Assembly (NCBI RefSeq): GCF_964355755.1
Contig: NC_092677.1
Location: 18,632,101-18,696,100 of the forward strand
Direction: 5' to 3'
Origin: Antedon mediterranea
Taxonomy: Eukaryota; Echinodermata; Crinoidea; Comatulida; Antedonidae
DNA length: 64,000 nt
The notes beneath the pieces were generated by a model. It made no database searches. It worked only from the letters and a program-made list of their open reading frames with translations, and had not been told where the DNA came from. The position numbers and the translations under genes were made by a program. Position 1 is the stretch's first letter. Each line of letters opens with the position of its first letter. Below are positions 23,801-32,944 of the stretch, one piece after another.

Positions 23801-25339
23801 ATGTTGGAATGCTTTGTCAAGACAAGCAAGAAAACACGGTTTCTGAAGGAGCAATTTCCAGATTTTGATTACGTCGAAATTTGGGGACACGAATGGAAAC
23901 GGATCAAACAATCGCTGGCCCCTAACATTAAATCTATCGTCTCCAAAGTTCCTTTCATTAGGAAAACTTTGAATCCAAGAGACGCGTTTTTCGGTGGGAG
24001 GACTAATGCCAGTTGTTTGTTCTATAAGGTAAAACCGGGTGAAGAAATTAATTACATCGATTATACTTCCTTGTACCCTTATGTAAATAAATACGGTACC
24101 TACCCCGTAGGACATCCTGAAATCGATGATCGCAAAGACATGTCCACAGATATCAACGAATATTTCGGTTTGATAAAGTGTACTATCGAAGCGCCTAAAA
24201 ATTTATTCCATCCAGTCTTACCTTATAGATCAAACGGTAAATTAATGTTTGCTCTCTGTAGAACATGCGTCGATTCTCAACAACAAACCGCTTGCAATCA
24301 TTCTGGTACAGATAGAGAATTTACAGGTTCTTGGGCAACGATCGAGGTCGCTAAAGCCGTGGAGGTTGGGTACGAGATACGTAAAGTTCACGTAGTATGG
24401 CACTTTAAAAATAAAAGCGCGTACTCTGCAGATTCTCCCTCGTCCGGTCTATTTGCCTCTTACATTAACACATTTTTAAAATTGAAACAAGAAGCTTCGG
24501 GTTGGCCTGAATGGTGTAAAACGCCCGAAGATAAACAAAAATATATTTCGGACTATCGAACCGTAGAAGGTATCGACTTGAATCATGACGACATTGCGTA
24601 CAATCCTGGGCTTCGATCTCTGGCCAAATTAATGCTAAATAGTTTTTGGGGTAAATTTGGTCAGCGTGAAAATCTCACGAGAATTAAATATACGCAAGAT
24701 CCTAACGAGGTTTACGATATTTTATCGAACCCACGGGTAGTCGTTCATGATCTAAATTTTGTTAATGATGATTTGGCTGAAATAAAATACGAAGACGAGG
24801 AACAATTTGTTGAAGTTAACCGAAAGGTTAACGTTGTCATTGCCGCATTTACCACTGCGCTAGCGCGTTTAAAATTATACGAGCTGTTGGAGAAATTACA
24901 GGAACGTGTCCTGTATTACGATACCGACAGCGTAATCTACGTGTCAAAACCCGGGGTTTGGGACCCTCCCCTGGGCGACTACTTGGGTCAGTTAACGACC
25001 GAGGTCGACCCTAAAGACGGTAAGTACATCGAGTCCTTTGTTTCTGGGGGGGCTAAGAACTACGCCTATAAATTGGATACAGGGAAGACCGTTTGTAAAG
25101 TTAAAGGTTTTACCCTTAATTTTACAAACGCTCAGAAAATTAACTTTGACACCGTCTCCAATATGGTAAGAGGTATTGGTCCTAATACAATTAAGACAGT
25201 TGAGAAGAATCGCATAACGCGCAAGCCAAAAACACGTAAGATAGTCAACGAAACATCGACTAAAGACTATCGAATCGTGTACGATAAAAGAATTATTATC
25301 GAAAATTATCGTACAGTTCCTTACGGTTATGTTTGGTAA
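20815..25339 (+). CDS. Protein-primed family B DNA polymerase of the Polinton (three exons)
   Basis: Exons 20815-21102, 21252-21338 and 21428-25339 join in phase 0 (GTAAGT and GTAACT donors, TTTAG and TTCAG acceptors) to give about 1,428 residues. The N-terminal part is acidic with a basic RKRPR patch near residue 140. A Cys/His-rich zinc-binding stretch spans about 430-560. Proofreading motifs: Exo I DFE at 568-570, Exo II N641/D646, Exo III Y768/D772. Polymerase motifs: A DYTSLYP from 1003, B from K1192 (KLMLNSFWGKFG), C DTD 1290-1292, KxY near 1335. It should replicate the linear element using a terminal protein as primer. Residues near 891 (EFMGCLFHGC) look like a Vsr-type nuclease signature inserted before motif A. 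AATAAA follows the stop at about 25345. All key residues are present. Confidence 0.95.
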
Positions 25340-26083
25340 ATCACTGCAATAAATTTCATCTCTTTTTCTTTTAAAATATAACTTCCTTTTTTTTTTTATA
25401 TATATAAATAATTAATTGTTACTTTTTATGTAATTTCATGCACTCAATTTCCTTTATAAATTCGTTTCCTTTTTTGTAGCTTAAGCAAAATATATTTGTA
25501 GTTTTAATGTAAATATTTTTATACATGTTTTTAATCAAATTTTCTTTTAATTTTGTTTATAAAGTCGGTACCGTTTCTCTGTTAGTAGATTAAGTAAATA
25601 TATTTTGTAATTTTAATTTAAATATTTTTTACATTTGAATTCTTATGTCGTTACCGTTTCCTTTTTTTTTGTAGTTTAAGCAAATTATATTTTAAGTTTT
25701 AATGTAAATATTTTTTATACATTTTCAATTTTGTTTATAAAGTTTTTAAAGTCGATACCGTTTCTATTTTTGTAGATAAAGTAAATATATTTTGTAATTT
25801 TAATTTAAATATTTTTTCCTTTTGAATTCTTATATCGTTACCGTTTCAAATTTATTTTTGTAAATAATTATTTTCTTTATCATAATTTTGTTTTACGAGA
25901 AATAAATGTATACACCGTACTTGTTTATAATATTATATACTTGTCTGTTTCTTAACGTAGACGACGACGATGACGACGACAACAACAACAACAAAAGACA
26001 TGCGTAGTGTTGACTGTATTTTTATTTTATCCTATCCAATATAAATATTGTAATCTCTCCTCTTCCTTGTTTAAATATTTTAT
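25340..26083. repeat. AT-rich tandem repeat between polymerase and Bcl-2-like genes
   Basis: After the polymerase polyadenylation signal, two copies of a dimeric unit of about 190 bp (starting near 25476 and 25671; half-units near 25584 and 25772) share AAATATATTTTGTAATTTTA and TTACCGTTTCC-like blocks. A short GACGAC/AACAAC microsatellite lies at about 25958-25995. No gene is seen. A role as spacer, 3'-end or replication element is only a guess. Confidence 0.6.
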
Positions 26084-26170
26084 TTATCCAATGTCACCAA
26101 ACAGTTTGTTCCAGCAAGGCTATACAAAAGCCTACTAGTCAGTCGATCAAGTACCATGCTCTGTTAATTC

Positions 26171-26644
26171 CTAGCTTCTTACTACACAGAACAAGTTCCT
26201 ATAAATAATAATAATAATAATAATAAATAAAAGATAATATAAAAAAAACTTAATTACTAAAATGAGAATAAAAAGAAATTTACTTACCAAATCACTGTCG
26301 TTACAAAGTTCCAATAAAGAAAACTTTTCCTTCACAAATTCGCAGGATATGCGTTTAACGATTTCTAATTCTAAATCAGTATCACACTGTATCGCAACAC
26401 GTGCGCACACTGAAATTCCTGTCACGAGTCTACCGACGTGTATATTTTGGTCTATCATCATTTCTTTCAACACACTATCCAACGTCTCCGTAGTAATGTC
26501 TTTACACAATGCAATCAAACCATACTTTTTCTCCACCTCGTTACAAAGGCGAATAGTACTATAAAGGATTGGGGAGTCCCACACAACTACCCCCGTTAAT
26601 TTATATTCAATGTACGATAAAGTCAGTTTTTCCAAATCTGCCAT
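26171..26644 (-). CDS. Bcl-2-like apoptosis regulator homologue carried by the Polinton (spliced)
   Basis: Exon 1 (26644 down to 26288, 119 residues) shows the order of Bcl-2 family helices: SYIEYKLTG (BH4-like, residues 10-18), STIRLCNEVEKKYG (BH3-like, 29-42) and NIHVGRLVTG (BH1-like, 67-76). A GTAAGT donor follows codon 119. Reading on without splicing gives a hydrophobic tail to 26171. Phase-matched acceptors exist near 26204 and 26120; the latter would end at 26084 with CWNKLF, a possible BH2 remnant. Bcl-2 proteins act at mitochondria or ER and block or promote cell death; an element-encoded copy would plausibly delay host cell death. It is divergent from the packaging gene start at 26809, so a shared promoter is likely. 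Assignment rests on short motifs; the 3' exon is unresolved. Confidence 0.7.
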   Translation of the reverse strand: MADLEKLTLSYIEYKLTGVVVWDSPILYSTIRLCNEVEKKYGLIALCKDITTETLDSVLKEMMIDQNIHVGRLVTGISVCARVAIQCDTDLELEIVKRISCEFVKEKFSLLELCNDSDLVSKFLFILILVIKFFLYYLLFIIIIIIIYRNLFCVVRS

Positions 26645-26808
26645 TTCTCTCTCTACTAGTATACAGACGCTAATGACGTTGGAATTGATTTTTTAGGTTT
26701 TGATATACAATCATTTGTTAACGTAATTATCATTATTAAGCTCCTATTGGTTTATAATATCGGCCCTCTCTCTCTCTTTCATTAGTTGACAGTTTTTAAA
26801 ATAGAGTG
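26645..26808. promoter_or_regulatory. Bidirectional promoter candidate
   Basis: The 164-bp gap separates two divergent starts. It holds ATTGGTTTATAAT, which gives a CCAAT box on the minus strand beside TATA-like sequence readable on both strands, and a CT-rich tract at about 26763-26780. Function is inferred from position. Confidence 0.4.
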
Positions 26809-27513
26809 ATGTGGATAAGGAACCCCCCTCGTTATAAAATACCGATATACAAAAGCTATGACTCATTGAAACTGAAGATGACGTGTGTACTGGTAACCCC
26901 CTTCACCGCCGTAATTAGCGGACCGACCTCATCGGGAAAATCATATTTCGTGAAGCAGTTATTGGAAAGTAATTATTTCGACAAGCCGTTCGATGACATC
27001 ACGTGGTGTTATGGGGAATATCAGCCCCTTTTCACCAAACTGAGCGGGTCTATTAACAACATTCAATTTATAGAGGGGATACCTATGGATTCGATAGAAA
27101 CGATGGAACCGTCAAAAAACCATTTAGTAATCATCGATGATTTAATGACCGAGTGTAGCCGCGATAAAAGAGTAGTAAACATGTTTACAAAGGGATCGCA
27201 TCATAGAAACATTTCGGTTATATTCATTATGCAAAACTTTTTTTACGGTTCTAAAGAAATCCGCACCATTACTTTAAACGCTCACTACATAATACTATTT
27301 AAAAACCCTCGGGATAAATCACAAATAGCTAATCTATCTAAACAAATGTACCCCGGTAAAGGACGTTTTTTACAGGAGGCTTTTGAAGACGCTACCCGCG
27401 TACCGTACGGTTTTCTTTTAATCGATCTAAAAGCAAATACCCCTGAGGAAATGAGGGTTAGAAGTAACATATTTTCAAAAACCAATCACTTTGTTTACGT
27501 GCCTAGAATATAA
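26809..27513 (+). CDS. FtsK/HerA-type genome packaging ATPase
   Basis: 234 residues from ATG at 26809 (the GTG immediately before it is less likely). The Walker A loop GPTSSGKS is at residues 38-45 and Walker B LVIIDDL at 105-112. The length matches the compact A32-like packaging ATPases of Polintons and adenovirus-like or adintovirus-like elements. It should power DNA translocation into a capsid. It is the first of three + strand genes in tight succession. Confidence 0.92.
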   Translation: MWIRNPPRYKIPIYKSYDSLKLKMTCVLVTPFTAVISGPTSSGKSYFVKQLLESNYFDKPFDDITWCYGEYQPLFTKLSGSINNIQFIEGIPMDSIETMEPSKNHLVIIDDLMTECSRDKRVVNMFTKGSHHRNISVIFIMQNFFYGSKEIRTITLNAHYIILFKNPRDKSQIANLSKQMYPGKGRFLQEAFEDATRVPYGFLLIDLKANTPEEMRVRSNIFSKTNHFVYVPRI

Positions 27514-27562
27514 AACGCAGCCTGTACCGTTCTATTTATTCATTTACCTATTTACCAACATC

Positions 27563-27889
27563 ATGTCGAAACGTATCAAAAAGAACGCTGAAACTATTCG
27601 TTTCCTAGCCCACTGTTCACCGCGTCAAAGAAAAATTATCTTGGAAAACGCGGACGATCAACTGGTGACGGCTTTGTGCGAATGCGCAATGAATGTTTTA
27701 AAAGGTCGAGTGCAAGTATCCAACGCTCACAAGAAGAAGTTGGTTCGGTACAAGAAACACATGCGTGATATTACCAATAAAAGCATTTCGCCTCTCAAGA
27801 GAAAACGTTTACTTATTCAAAAGGGCGGCTTCCTCGGTCTTATATTACAACCGATTCTACAAACATTGGGTAGTTTACTTTTGAAATAA
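27563..27889 (+). CDS. Small basic protein with hydrophobic Gly-rich C terminus
   Basis: 108 residues from ATG 27563, where MSKRIKKN gives a better start than the in-frame upstream codon overlapping the ATPase. It is Lys/Arg-rich over most of its length and ends with KGGFLGLILQPILQTLGSLL, a likely membrane-active or amphipathic helix. Similar short proteins accompany capsid genes in Polintons; a minor virion or membrane-lytic role is possible. Function unknown. It starts 49 nt after the ATPase stop and its own stop overlaps the next start as TAATG. Confidence 0.7.
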   Translation: MSKRIKKNAETIRFLAHCSPRQRKIILENADDQLVTALCECAMNVLKGRVQVSNAHKKKLVRYKKHMRDITNKSISPLKRKRLLIQKGGFLGLILQPILQTLGSLLLK

Positions 27890-28659
27890 TGCAGCACACC
27901 AAGAAAATGGTATTGATACCACAAGAACTGGCAAATACGGCTCTGTACAGTAAACGTTACGAGAAAAATCACGAGACAATCACTTCTGGTTTAGATAATT
28001 CTATGAAGGGTATACTCGAAAGGGATGACTTGCACGATTACGATAAAATTACCATGTACAGTCAAGTACTTCAACGATATTTAAATAAAGAGAAACCCGT
28101 AAATAACCCTTCACCTATGAGCTTGAACGTACAACAAACGGGGAACGTTGAAATAAACGAAAATGGCGCAGAATCTAAAGAAGATTATACGGACTCTATA
28201 TCTAAAGAAATACTACAAAGTATGCCCTCATCGTTGAAATCCAAAACAAAAACATTTCTGGACCGACTAGACCGTTACCGGAAGATGGGAGTAATTGATT
28301 GGTCAAGATACGGTGAACTACTAATCGAAGGACAAATGGTAAAGGGGAGTAATTTACTAGATTTGACTAAAGATATAATACAAGAAAAGAAAGGATTTGA
28401 ACCTATAGGCTGGAGGGATTTTATAATGGTATTGGCGAAATTGAACACCCCAGAAATTTTGATTGGAAATCCGACGAGACGTCGTACCTTACAAAGAATT
28501 AAATCGAGCGGTATACCTCCTCACGCACTACCTAAACGAAAGAATGAGGAGGATTATGCCCTCGATGACGATGATGATGAGGATGAAAAACTTACCTTTC
28601 GAGCGCCTGCCAAGAGGCGTTCAACTAGACAACCTAAACCTAAATGGTTAAATTTTTAA
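27889..28659 (+). CDS. Polinton protein of unknown function, 256 residues
   Basis: Opens at ATG 27889, sharing one base with the preceding stop (TAATG); a second in-frame ATG lies at 27907. The first half is polar and Asn/Ser-rich. The middle has RLDRYRKMGVIDWSRYGELL and IGWRDFIMVLAKLNTPEIL, likely helical. The tail is acidic (DDDDDEDEK) then basic (RRSTRQPKPK). No enzymatic motif is visible. Position among packaging and capsid genes suggests a virion component. AATAAA signals follow at about 28700-28725. Confidence 0.75.
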   Translation: MQHTKKMVLIPQELANTALYSKRYEKNHETITSGLDNSMKGILERDDLHDYDKITMYSQVLQRYLNKEKPVNNPSPMSLNVQQTGNVEINENGAESKEDYTDSISKEILQSMPSSLKSKTKTFLDRLDRYRKMGVIDWSRYGELLIEGQMVKGSNLLDLTKDIIQEKKGFEPIGWRDFIMVLAKLNTPEILIGNPTRRRTLQRIKSSGIPPHALPKRKNEEDYALDDDDDEDEKLTFRAPAKRRSTRQPKPKWLNF

Positions 28660-28802
28660 AAAACATTAATCTTTATGTACTATAATGAGGAAAGGAATTG
28701 AATAAAAAAGAAATAAATAAAATAAACTCGAATTTGTTGTTGTAGTCGCTCGATAAATAAAACGTCCAAAACATATCCATTTTAAAAAACAATTTTTATT
28801 TA

Positions 28803-29327
28803 CTACGCATTCAATAACATTTTGACAAATTGTACTTTAATATATTCACTATCGTATACGGGTAAGTTAACATCGTATCGACGTTTTACAAAATCATTGA
28901 CGAACCAATCATTGGATGGTTTATCTTTACCAAACATATTTACTATCGTGGACGTATCCACTCTTCTACATTTATGAAGAATATAAAAAATACAATACTG
29001 TCCGCATACCGTAGACAAGGGCGCTTGTAACGCTTTATCGTTAAATGTCCAACTTTCTACAGAGTTATCGAGAAAATTAACAAAATGATTACTATAGTAA
29101 TTTGGGGGGTTCCCAAAAGAATCGAAAAATTCACCTTTGTTTAAGTTGTTAAAAAAGAAAGCTACCCAATGCGAACCGTTTTGATTGCTAGGCTCAACGT
29201 TTGCTATGTAAGCTCTAGGATATCCCGTATGCCCTAAAGGTAACAAGTCAGACGGGTACACCCCTCGAAAGTATCCACTAGCCAACGGATCTGATTTAAT
29301 TAACCTCAATAGTTGTATCGTGTTCAT
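28803..29327 (-). CDS. Adenain-type cysteine protease
   Basis: 174 residues. The catalytic order of adenovirus protease is present: His53 in GSHWVAFFF, acidic Asp69 in FFDSFGNPP, Gln101 seven residues before Cys108 in TVCGQYC. Length and motif spacing match the C5/Ulp1-like maturation proteases of Polintons, which cleave capsid precursors. Its start is 2 nt after the major capsid stop. AATAAA occurs just beyond the stop, on the minus strand near 28800. Confidence 0.93.
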   Translation of the reverse strand: MNTIQLLRLIKSDPLASGYFRGVYPSDLLPLGHTGYPRAYIANVEPSNQNGSHWVAFFFNNLNKGEFFDSFGNPPNYYSNHFVNFLDNSVESWTFNDKALQAPLSTVCGQYCIFYILHKCRRVDTSTIVNMFGKDKPSNDWFVNDFVKRRYDVNLPVYDSEYIKVQFVKMLLNA

Positions 29328-29329
29328 AA

Positions 29330-30652
29330 TTAAAAATCTATAATTACGTTACGAGACTTGTCAATTTCTATGATTGAATCAAATTCTGAATAAACTAAAA
29401 TGTTGATGGTCTCGGTCAAAGCCGTAGAAAACTGAATTTCTAAACGTATATTTCCTTGCCGAATTAGATTAAAATGTCCGGCATTTGCCAAATCGGGAGT
29501 CAGGTCAAAAGCAAACAACGAATAGCCTTTAGGATAATCGTCTCTAGAAATCTGATTTCCGGTATCCTGGAACAACGTGTTAGAACCCGAAAATAGACTC
29601 TGATACGCCAGCATGTAGTTGCCTCCGTCTTCGAACTTTGGTTTTAACGGTTTCCACGGTACTTGCTCACCGTCAATATATAGAGCCAGGAAATTGGTGT
29701 TGAAATGTTGAAAATTGTAGGGGTTCTTCTCGTAGCTACCGTTGAATGCTTCGGTGGTCACCAGTCCTACAACCAGACGTTTCGGTAGATTACCGTTGTA
29801 CAGCGATTCCCTCGTAAACGATAGATTCCCGCGCGGTATAGTTAATGTCTTGACCTCAACGCGACGCAGCGGGTATTTGACCGGACCGCGTTCCAGAGCT
29901 TTTGCGTGGGCTAGCGCGATAGACGGGTTCAGGCGGACCTTGCGAACAAACAAGGACGCGTCTTCCAGGCGGATCTTAAAACCGGCCGCGGCATCTGAAG
30001 ACATGAGACTAAATGCGTTTTTACTTCGATGCAGTTTAATTTTGACATCTACACCGTTGAGCATCATTCGATCTTGGAAAAATATATCGCAATGAATAGG
30101 TCCAATCAAGTCGACAAAACGACTACCGCCAATGTATTGAGCCCGTTTTTTAAGACCTTTATTCACCGCATTTTCGGCTAGCGTAGGGTCAGCTACATCC
30201 ATTTTACCGGCCGTGTCTTTATGAAACAACCCACCCGTGAGGTGTGTATTCTTGGCATCGGATCCATAAGTCAGTAATGTTTCAATTAATGCCCTATACG
30301 AATAAGTATTTGTCGAAGGGGTAATCAATCTCTCGTTCAAAGAAACGTCAACTTCGCTAAACAATGATTGCAAAAGTAAATTGGCAGGGCCTACCGGATC
30401 GGCGGGCTGGAGATCGGTTCCGCCTTGTTTAGTAATTTTTAGTTTAACATTAAGCATCGTCTGCGACAAATCCATGTATTCCTCGCTGGACCCTTGTATG
30501 TTGAATTGCAAGGGGCCCACGTCGGTGATGCTGTTGAAAGGGTGATATTGCACCCATTGTCCTTTGGTTATACTAGTCTGTGTCGGCGGTACAGAAAACA
30601 AGTCCAATTCCGATTTTAAACACTCGCACGAGTGATTGTGTACAAAAGCCAT
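29330..30652 (-). CDS. Major capsid protein, double jelly-roll type
   Basis: 440 residues. The N-terminal LFSVPPTQTSITKGQWVQYH, then YMDLSQTMLNVKLKI, matches my recollection of the conserved Polinton/adintovirus hexon family often annotated in animals as F54H12.2-like. Proteins of this family form pseudo-hexagonal capsomers. The ATG has a good context (AAAAAATGG). It lies 3 nt after the stop of the pVI/pX-like gene and 2 nt before the protease, so expression from one transcript is likely. Fold assignment is from family knowledge, not structure. Confidence 0.85.
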   Translation of the reverse strand: MAFVHNHSCECLKSELDLFSVPPTQTSITKGQWVQYHPFNSITDVGPLQFNIQGSSEEYMDLSQTMLNVKLKITKQGGTDLQPADPVGPANLLLQSLFSEVDVSLNERLITPSTNTYSYRALIETLLTYGSDAKNTHLTGGLFHKDTAGKMDVADPTLAENAVNKGLKKRAQYIGGSRFVDLIGPIHCDIFFQDRMMLNGVDVKIKLHRSKNAFSLMSSDAAAGFKIRLEDASLFVRKVRLNPSIALAHAKALERGPVKYPLRRVEVKTLTIPRGNLSFTRESLYNGNLPKRLVVGLVTTEAFNGSYEKNPYNFQHFNTNFLALYIDGEQVPWKPLKPKFEDGGNYMLAYQSLFSGSNTLFQDTGNQISRDDYPKGYSLFAFDLTPDLANAGHFNLIRQGNIRLEIQFSTALTETINILVYSEFDSIIEIDKSRNVIIDF

Positions 30653-30655
30653 TTT

Positions 30656-31042
30656 TTAGATATCGAATATATCGGAGGATCTTCTTACTCTCTTTGCGTT
30701 CGATCGACTGATGCCTTTACGCTTACGTTTTCTCTTTTTATTCACCCTACCGTTACCATTTTGGGAAACGATACGTTGACCCGCCTGAGTAAATCTGCGT
30801 TTTGCAGCTTGTTTAACGTTTTTACCGCTCAGAACATCTCCCACTAATTCGCCACCCGTGCGCAATGCTTGTTTTCCGAGAGCCTTTGCACCTTTCTTTA
30901 GCAGCGGTACAGCCTGTTTAAAGAGACCGGACAAGATACCTCCCAACCCGAACCCTCTTTGATTGTACGACCCTTGGAACACCGGTATGTCGATACCTCC
31001 AGCCTGTCTGACGTAGTAATCTTCGTAATCATCTGCCCCCAT
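30656..31042 (-). CDS. Basic minor virion protein, pVI/pX-like
   Basis: 128 residues. The centre GLGGILSGLFKQAVPLLKKG is a Gly-rich amphipathic helix. The C terminus is densely basic (NKKRKRKRKG, KRVRR) and could bind DNA. This resembles adenovirus core and membrane-lytic minor proteins and equivalents found beside capsid genes in Polintons. It lies 25 nt after the penton-like stop and 3 nt before the capsid start. A cleavage site for the protease was not mapped. Confidence 0.75.
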   Translation of the reverse strand: MGADDYEDYYVRQAGGIDIPVFQGSYNQRGFGLGGILSGLFKQAVPLLKKGAKALGKQALRTGGELVGDVLSGKNVKQAAKRRFTQAGQRIVSQNGNGRVNKKRKRKRKGISRSNAKRVRRSSDIFDI

Positions 31043-31067
31043 CTTTATTTATTTGTTGTTGTTTTTT

Positions 31068-31844
31068 TTAAACGAGGTACGACGATCTGGCCTGTCTGAA
31101 ATGTAGTTTAGCGAGAACCCTTCCTCGTTGAAATGATACCTTTTCTCCCGTGTCGTTTCTTATATCTATAAGGATGGTATCGATATCTTTTTTCACCACC
31201 CTTTTGTATTGAGGACTAGCAAACGTATGTCCGACATTTTTCTTCATGTTTGATTCTCTGGTTTGTAGCGCTTTCAAAATAGGGACGCTCGCGTCTCCAA
31301 CTCGTTGAGATTCGATTATATCGGTGTACAAAAACAACGTCGGCACTCTGTGATGAATGTACGCGGGTCTAGAACCGTGTGTAATAGATCCTCGGGGAAT
31401 CGATGATTCGTCCATACCGAGTAATATGGGTAATCCATTTAATAGCGTAACTGATGCTTCTTTGGCGGTTTCCACGTTAATCACTTCTTTAATTGAGCTG
31501 AACCGAAATCTCACTTTGGACTGTAACGACTTTGAAACCAAAACCTCGTTAAGAGCATCAATCACTTTACCTCCGGTTGAATAAAACCCTGGGGCTATAG
31601 CTATTTCGATCGACGAGTCTTCTTCTTCTAATTCGTTATCTCTTATATTCACCAGCAATTTATTGTTGGTATCGTCGACGTTATACCACGTGTGGGGATA
31701 ATAAATTTCACTTAAACCAACCTCCCATTCACCGTACAAATGAATAGGCTCCGCCAGCTTGGTCGTGTATCTCGTAAGAGTATTTTCGGGAAAACAGTTC
31801 ATGGAACTGTTGCTAGGTAAGAGGACGTAAAACTGAGCCGTCAT
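31068..31844 (-). CDS. Penton-like minor capsid protein (single jelly roll)
   Basis: 258 residues from ATG 31844 (MTAQFYVLLPSNSSMNCF). An upstream in-frame ATG at 31904 would overlap the integrase end and is less likely. The motif LYGEWEVGLSEIYYPHTWYN is typical of the minor capsid family of Polintons, thought to form pentameric vertices. Starts 5 nt after the integrase stop. Confidence 0.85.
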   Translation of the reverse strand: MTAQFYVLLPSNSSMNCFPENTLTRYTTKLAEPIHLYGEWEVGLSEIYYPHTWYNVDDTNNKLLVNIRDNELEEEDSSIEIAIAPGFYSTGGKVIDALNEVLVSKSLQSKVRFRFSSIKEVINVETAKEASVTLLNGLPILLGMDESSIPRGSITHGSRPAYIHHRVPTLFLYTDIIESQRVGDASVPILKALQTRESNMKKNVGHTFASPQYKRVVKKDIDTILIDIRNDTGEKVSFQRGRVLAKLHFRQARSSYLV

Positions 31845-31849
31845 GATGT

Positions 31850-32944
31850 TTACCGGGCAATATTCTGAACCCAACTGTTGAACTTGGCCGGATAACCTAA
31901 CCACTTAACGAAATATTCCGTTTTCCCTCCTCGTTTTCTTTTCTTTATTACTTCTTCCACGCGATACGTATCCTTGTCGCTTTTGGATACTTTTTGCAAT
32001 TCCTTTTCGTAAAAAGTACCTTCTATGATTTCGCCGTCCCAATCCTCCAGTTTATATGTGGGAACGGTCGAACCGGTACGCTTACGTATCCTAAATATCT
32101 CCTCCGTCCAGTTTGCCAGGTAACCTTTCTCGAAAGGCATTTTGTATCTACTTATTCGTACTTTATTACCCTCTTTGAACTTGGGCCGAACTTGTTTCTT
32201 TTGCTTCATTTTATACAGATTTTCCCAAACTTCATGTTCGTTATCTTTTGTAACCTGTGAGGGCGCCATACCGATTGATCTGTGTTTAGAATTATTGTAA
32301 CTCGATACCAATTTTGGAAGTACGTCTATATATTTTCGCGTAGCTTTTGATGTAAAGTATCTCCACATCCTAGTTTTCAACGATCTATTGAATCTTTCCA
32401 CGACGCTAGCTTTTGTTTCGTTATTGGTAGTGAAAAAATGTATATTCAACGATTTTAGGAGCGCTTGAACTTTACGATTAGTAAACTCTGTACCTTTATC
32501 AGTGTGAATTTTTAATGGCTTTCTTTTTCCAGATAATAGTTTTTTCATAGCAGTAAGCATAGAATCGGTAGATTTATTCTTTATAGGTAAAACCCATGCA
32601 TATTTACTAAGTACGTCTATACACGTAATAAGAAACGTGTTTTGTTTATTATACTTTTTTAAAGAAGACAAATCAACGAGATCCAATTCCCACTGCTCGT
32701 CAATAGCTGTAACAAACACCCTGTTTCTCTGAAAACGTCTTTGAATAGGTTTATGAAGAGTGTACGTATCTTGTTTTTCTAACCAGTCTTGAACGTCAGT
32801 CTTTGAAATATTAGAGTCATTTTTCACGTTTGTATAAAGTCGATCGACACCCCCGAAACTACCAGGGTTTTTTGGGTCGTAGTACGTAGAACTTAATAGT
32901 CTGTCCATAACTCTCTCACTCGTTGAAATGAAACACTCACACAT
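31850..32944 (-). CDS. Retroviral-type integrase with chromodomain
   Basis: 364 residues; a better start may be the ATG at 32908 (MDRLLSSTYYDP). The DDE catalytic core has Asp88 (WELDLVD), Asp149 (HTDKGTEF) and Glu183 (VVERFNR), a D-E spacing of 34. An SH3-like region follows. A C-terminal chromodomain (YRVEEVIKKR, then YFVKWLGY and SWV) probably guides integration to modified histones. It inserts the element and makes the 6-bp duplication seen here. It is the first gene of a five-gene minus-strand cluster. Confidence 0.95.
   Translation of the reverse strand: MCECFISTSERVMDRLLSSTYYDPKNPGSFGGVDRLYTNVKNDSNISKTDVQDWLEKQDTYTLHKPIQRRFQRNRVFVTAIDEQWELDLVDLSSLKKYNKQNTFLITCIDVLSKYAWVLPIKNKSTDSMLTAMKKLLSGKRKPLKIHTDKGTEFTNRKVQALLKSLNIHFFTTNNETKASVVERFNRSLKTRMWRYFTSKATRKYIDVLPKLVSSYNNSKHRSIGMAPSQVTKDNEHEVWENLYKMKQKKQVRPKFKEGNKVRISRYKMPFEKGYLANWTEEIFRIRKRTGSTVPTYKLEDWDGEIIEGTFYEKELQKVSKSDKDTYRVEEVIKKRKRGGKTEYFVKWLGYPAKFNSWVQNIAR

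Noticed and set aside
29742-30095. Plus-strand frame opposite the capsid gene
   Set aside because: Shadow of the capsid coding sequence.
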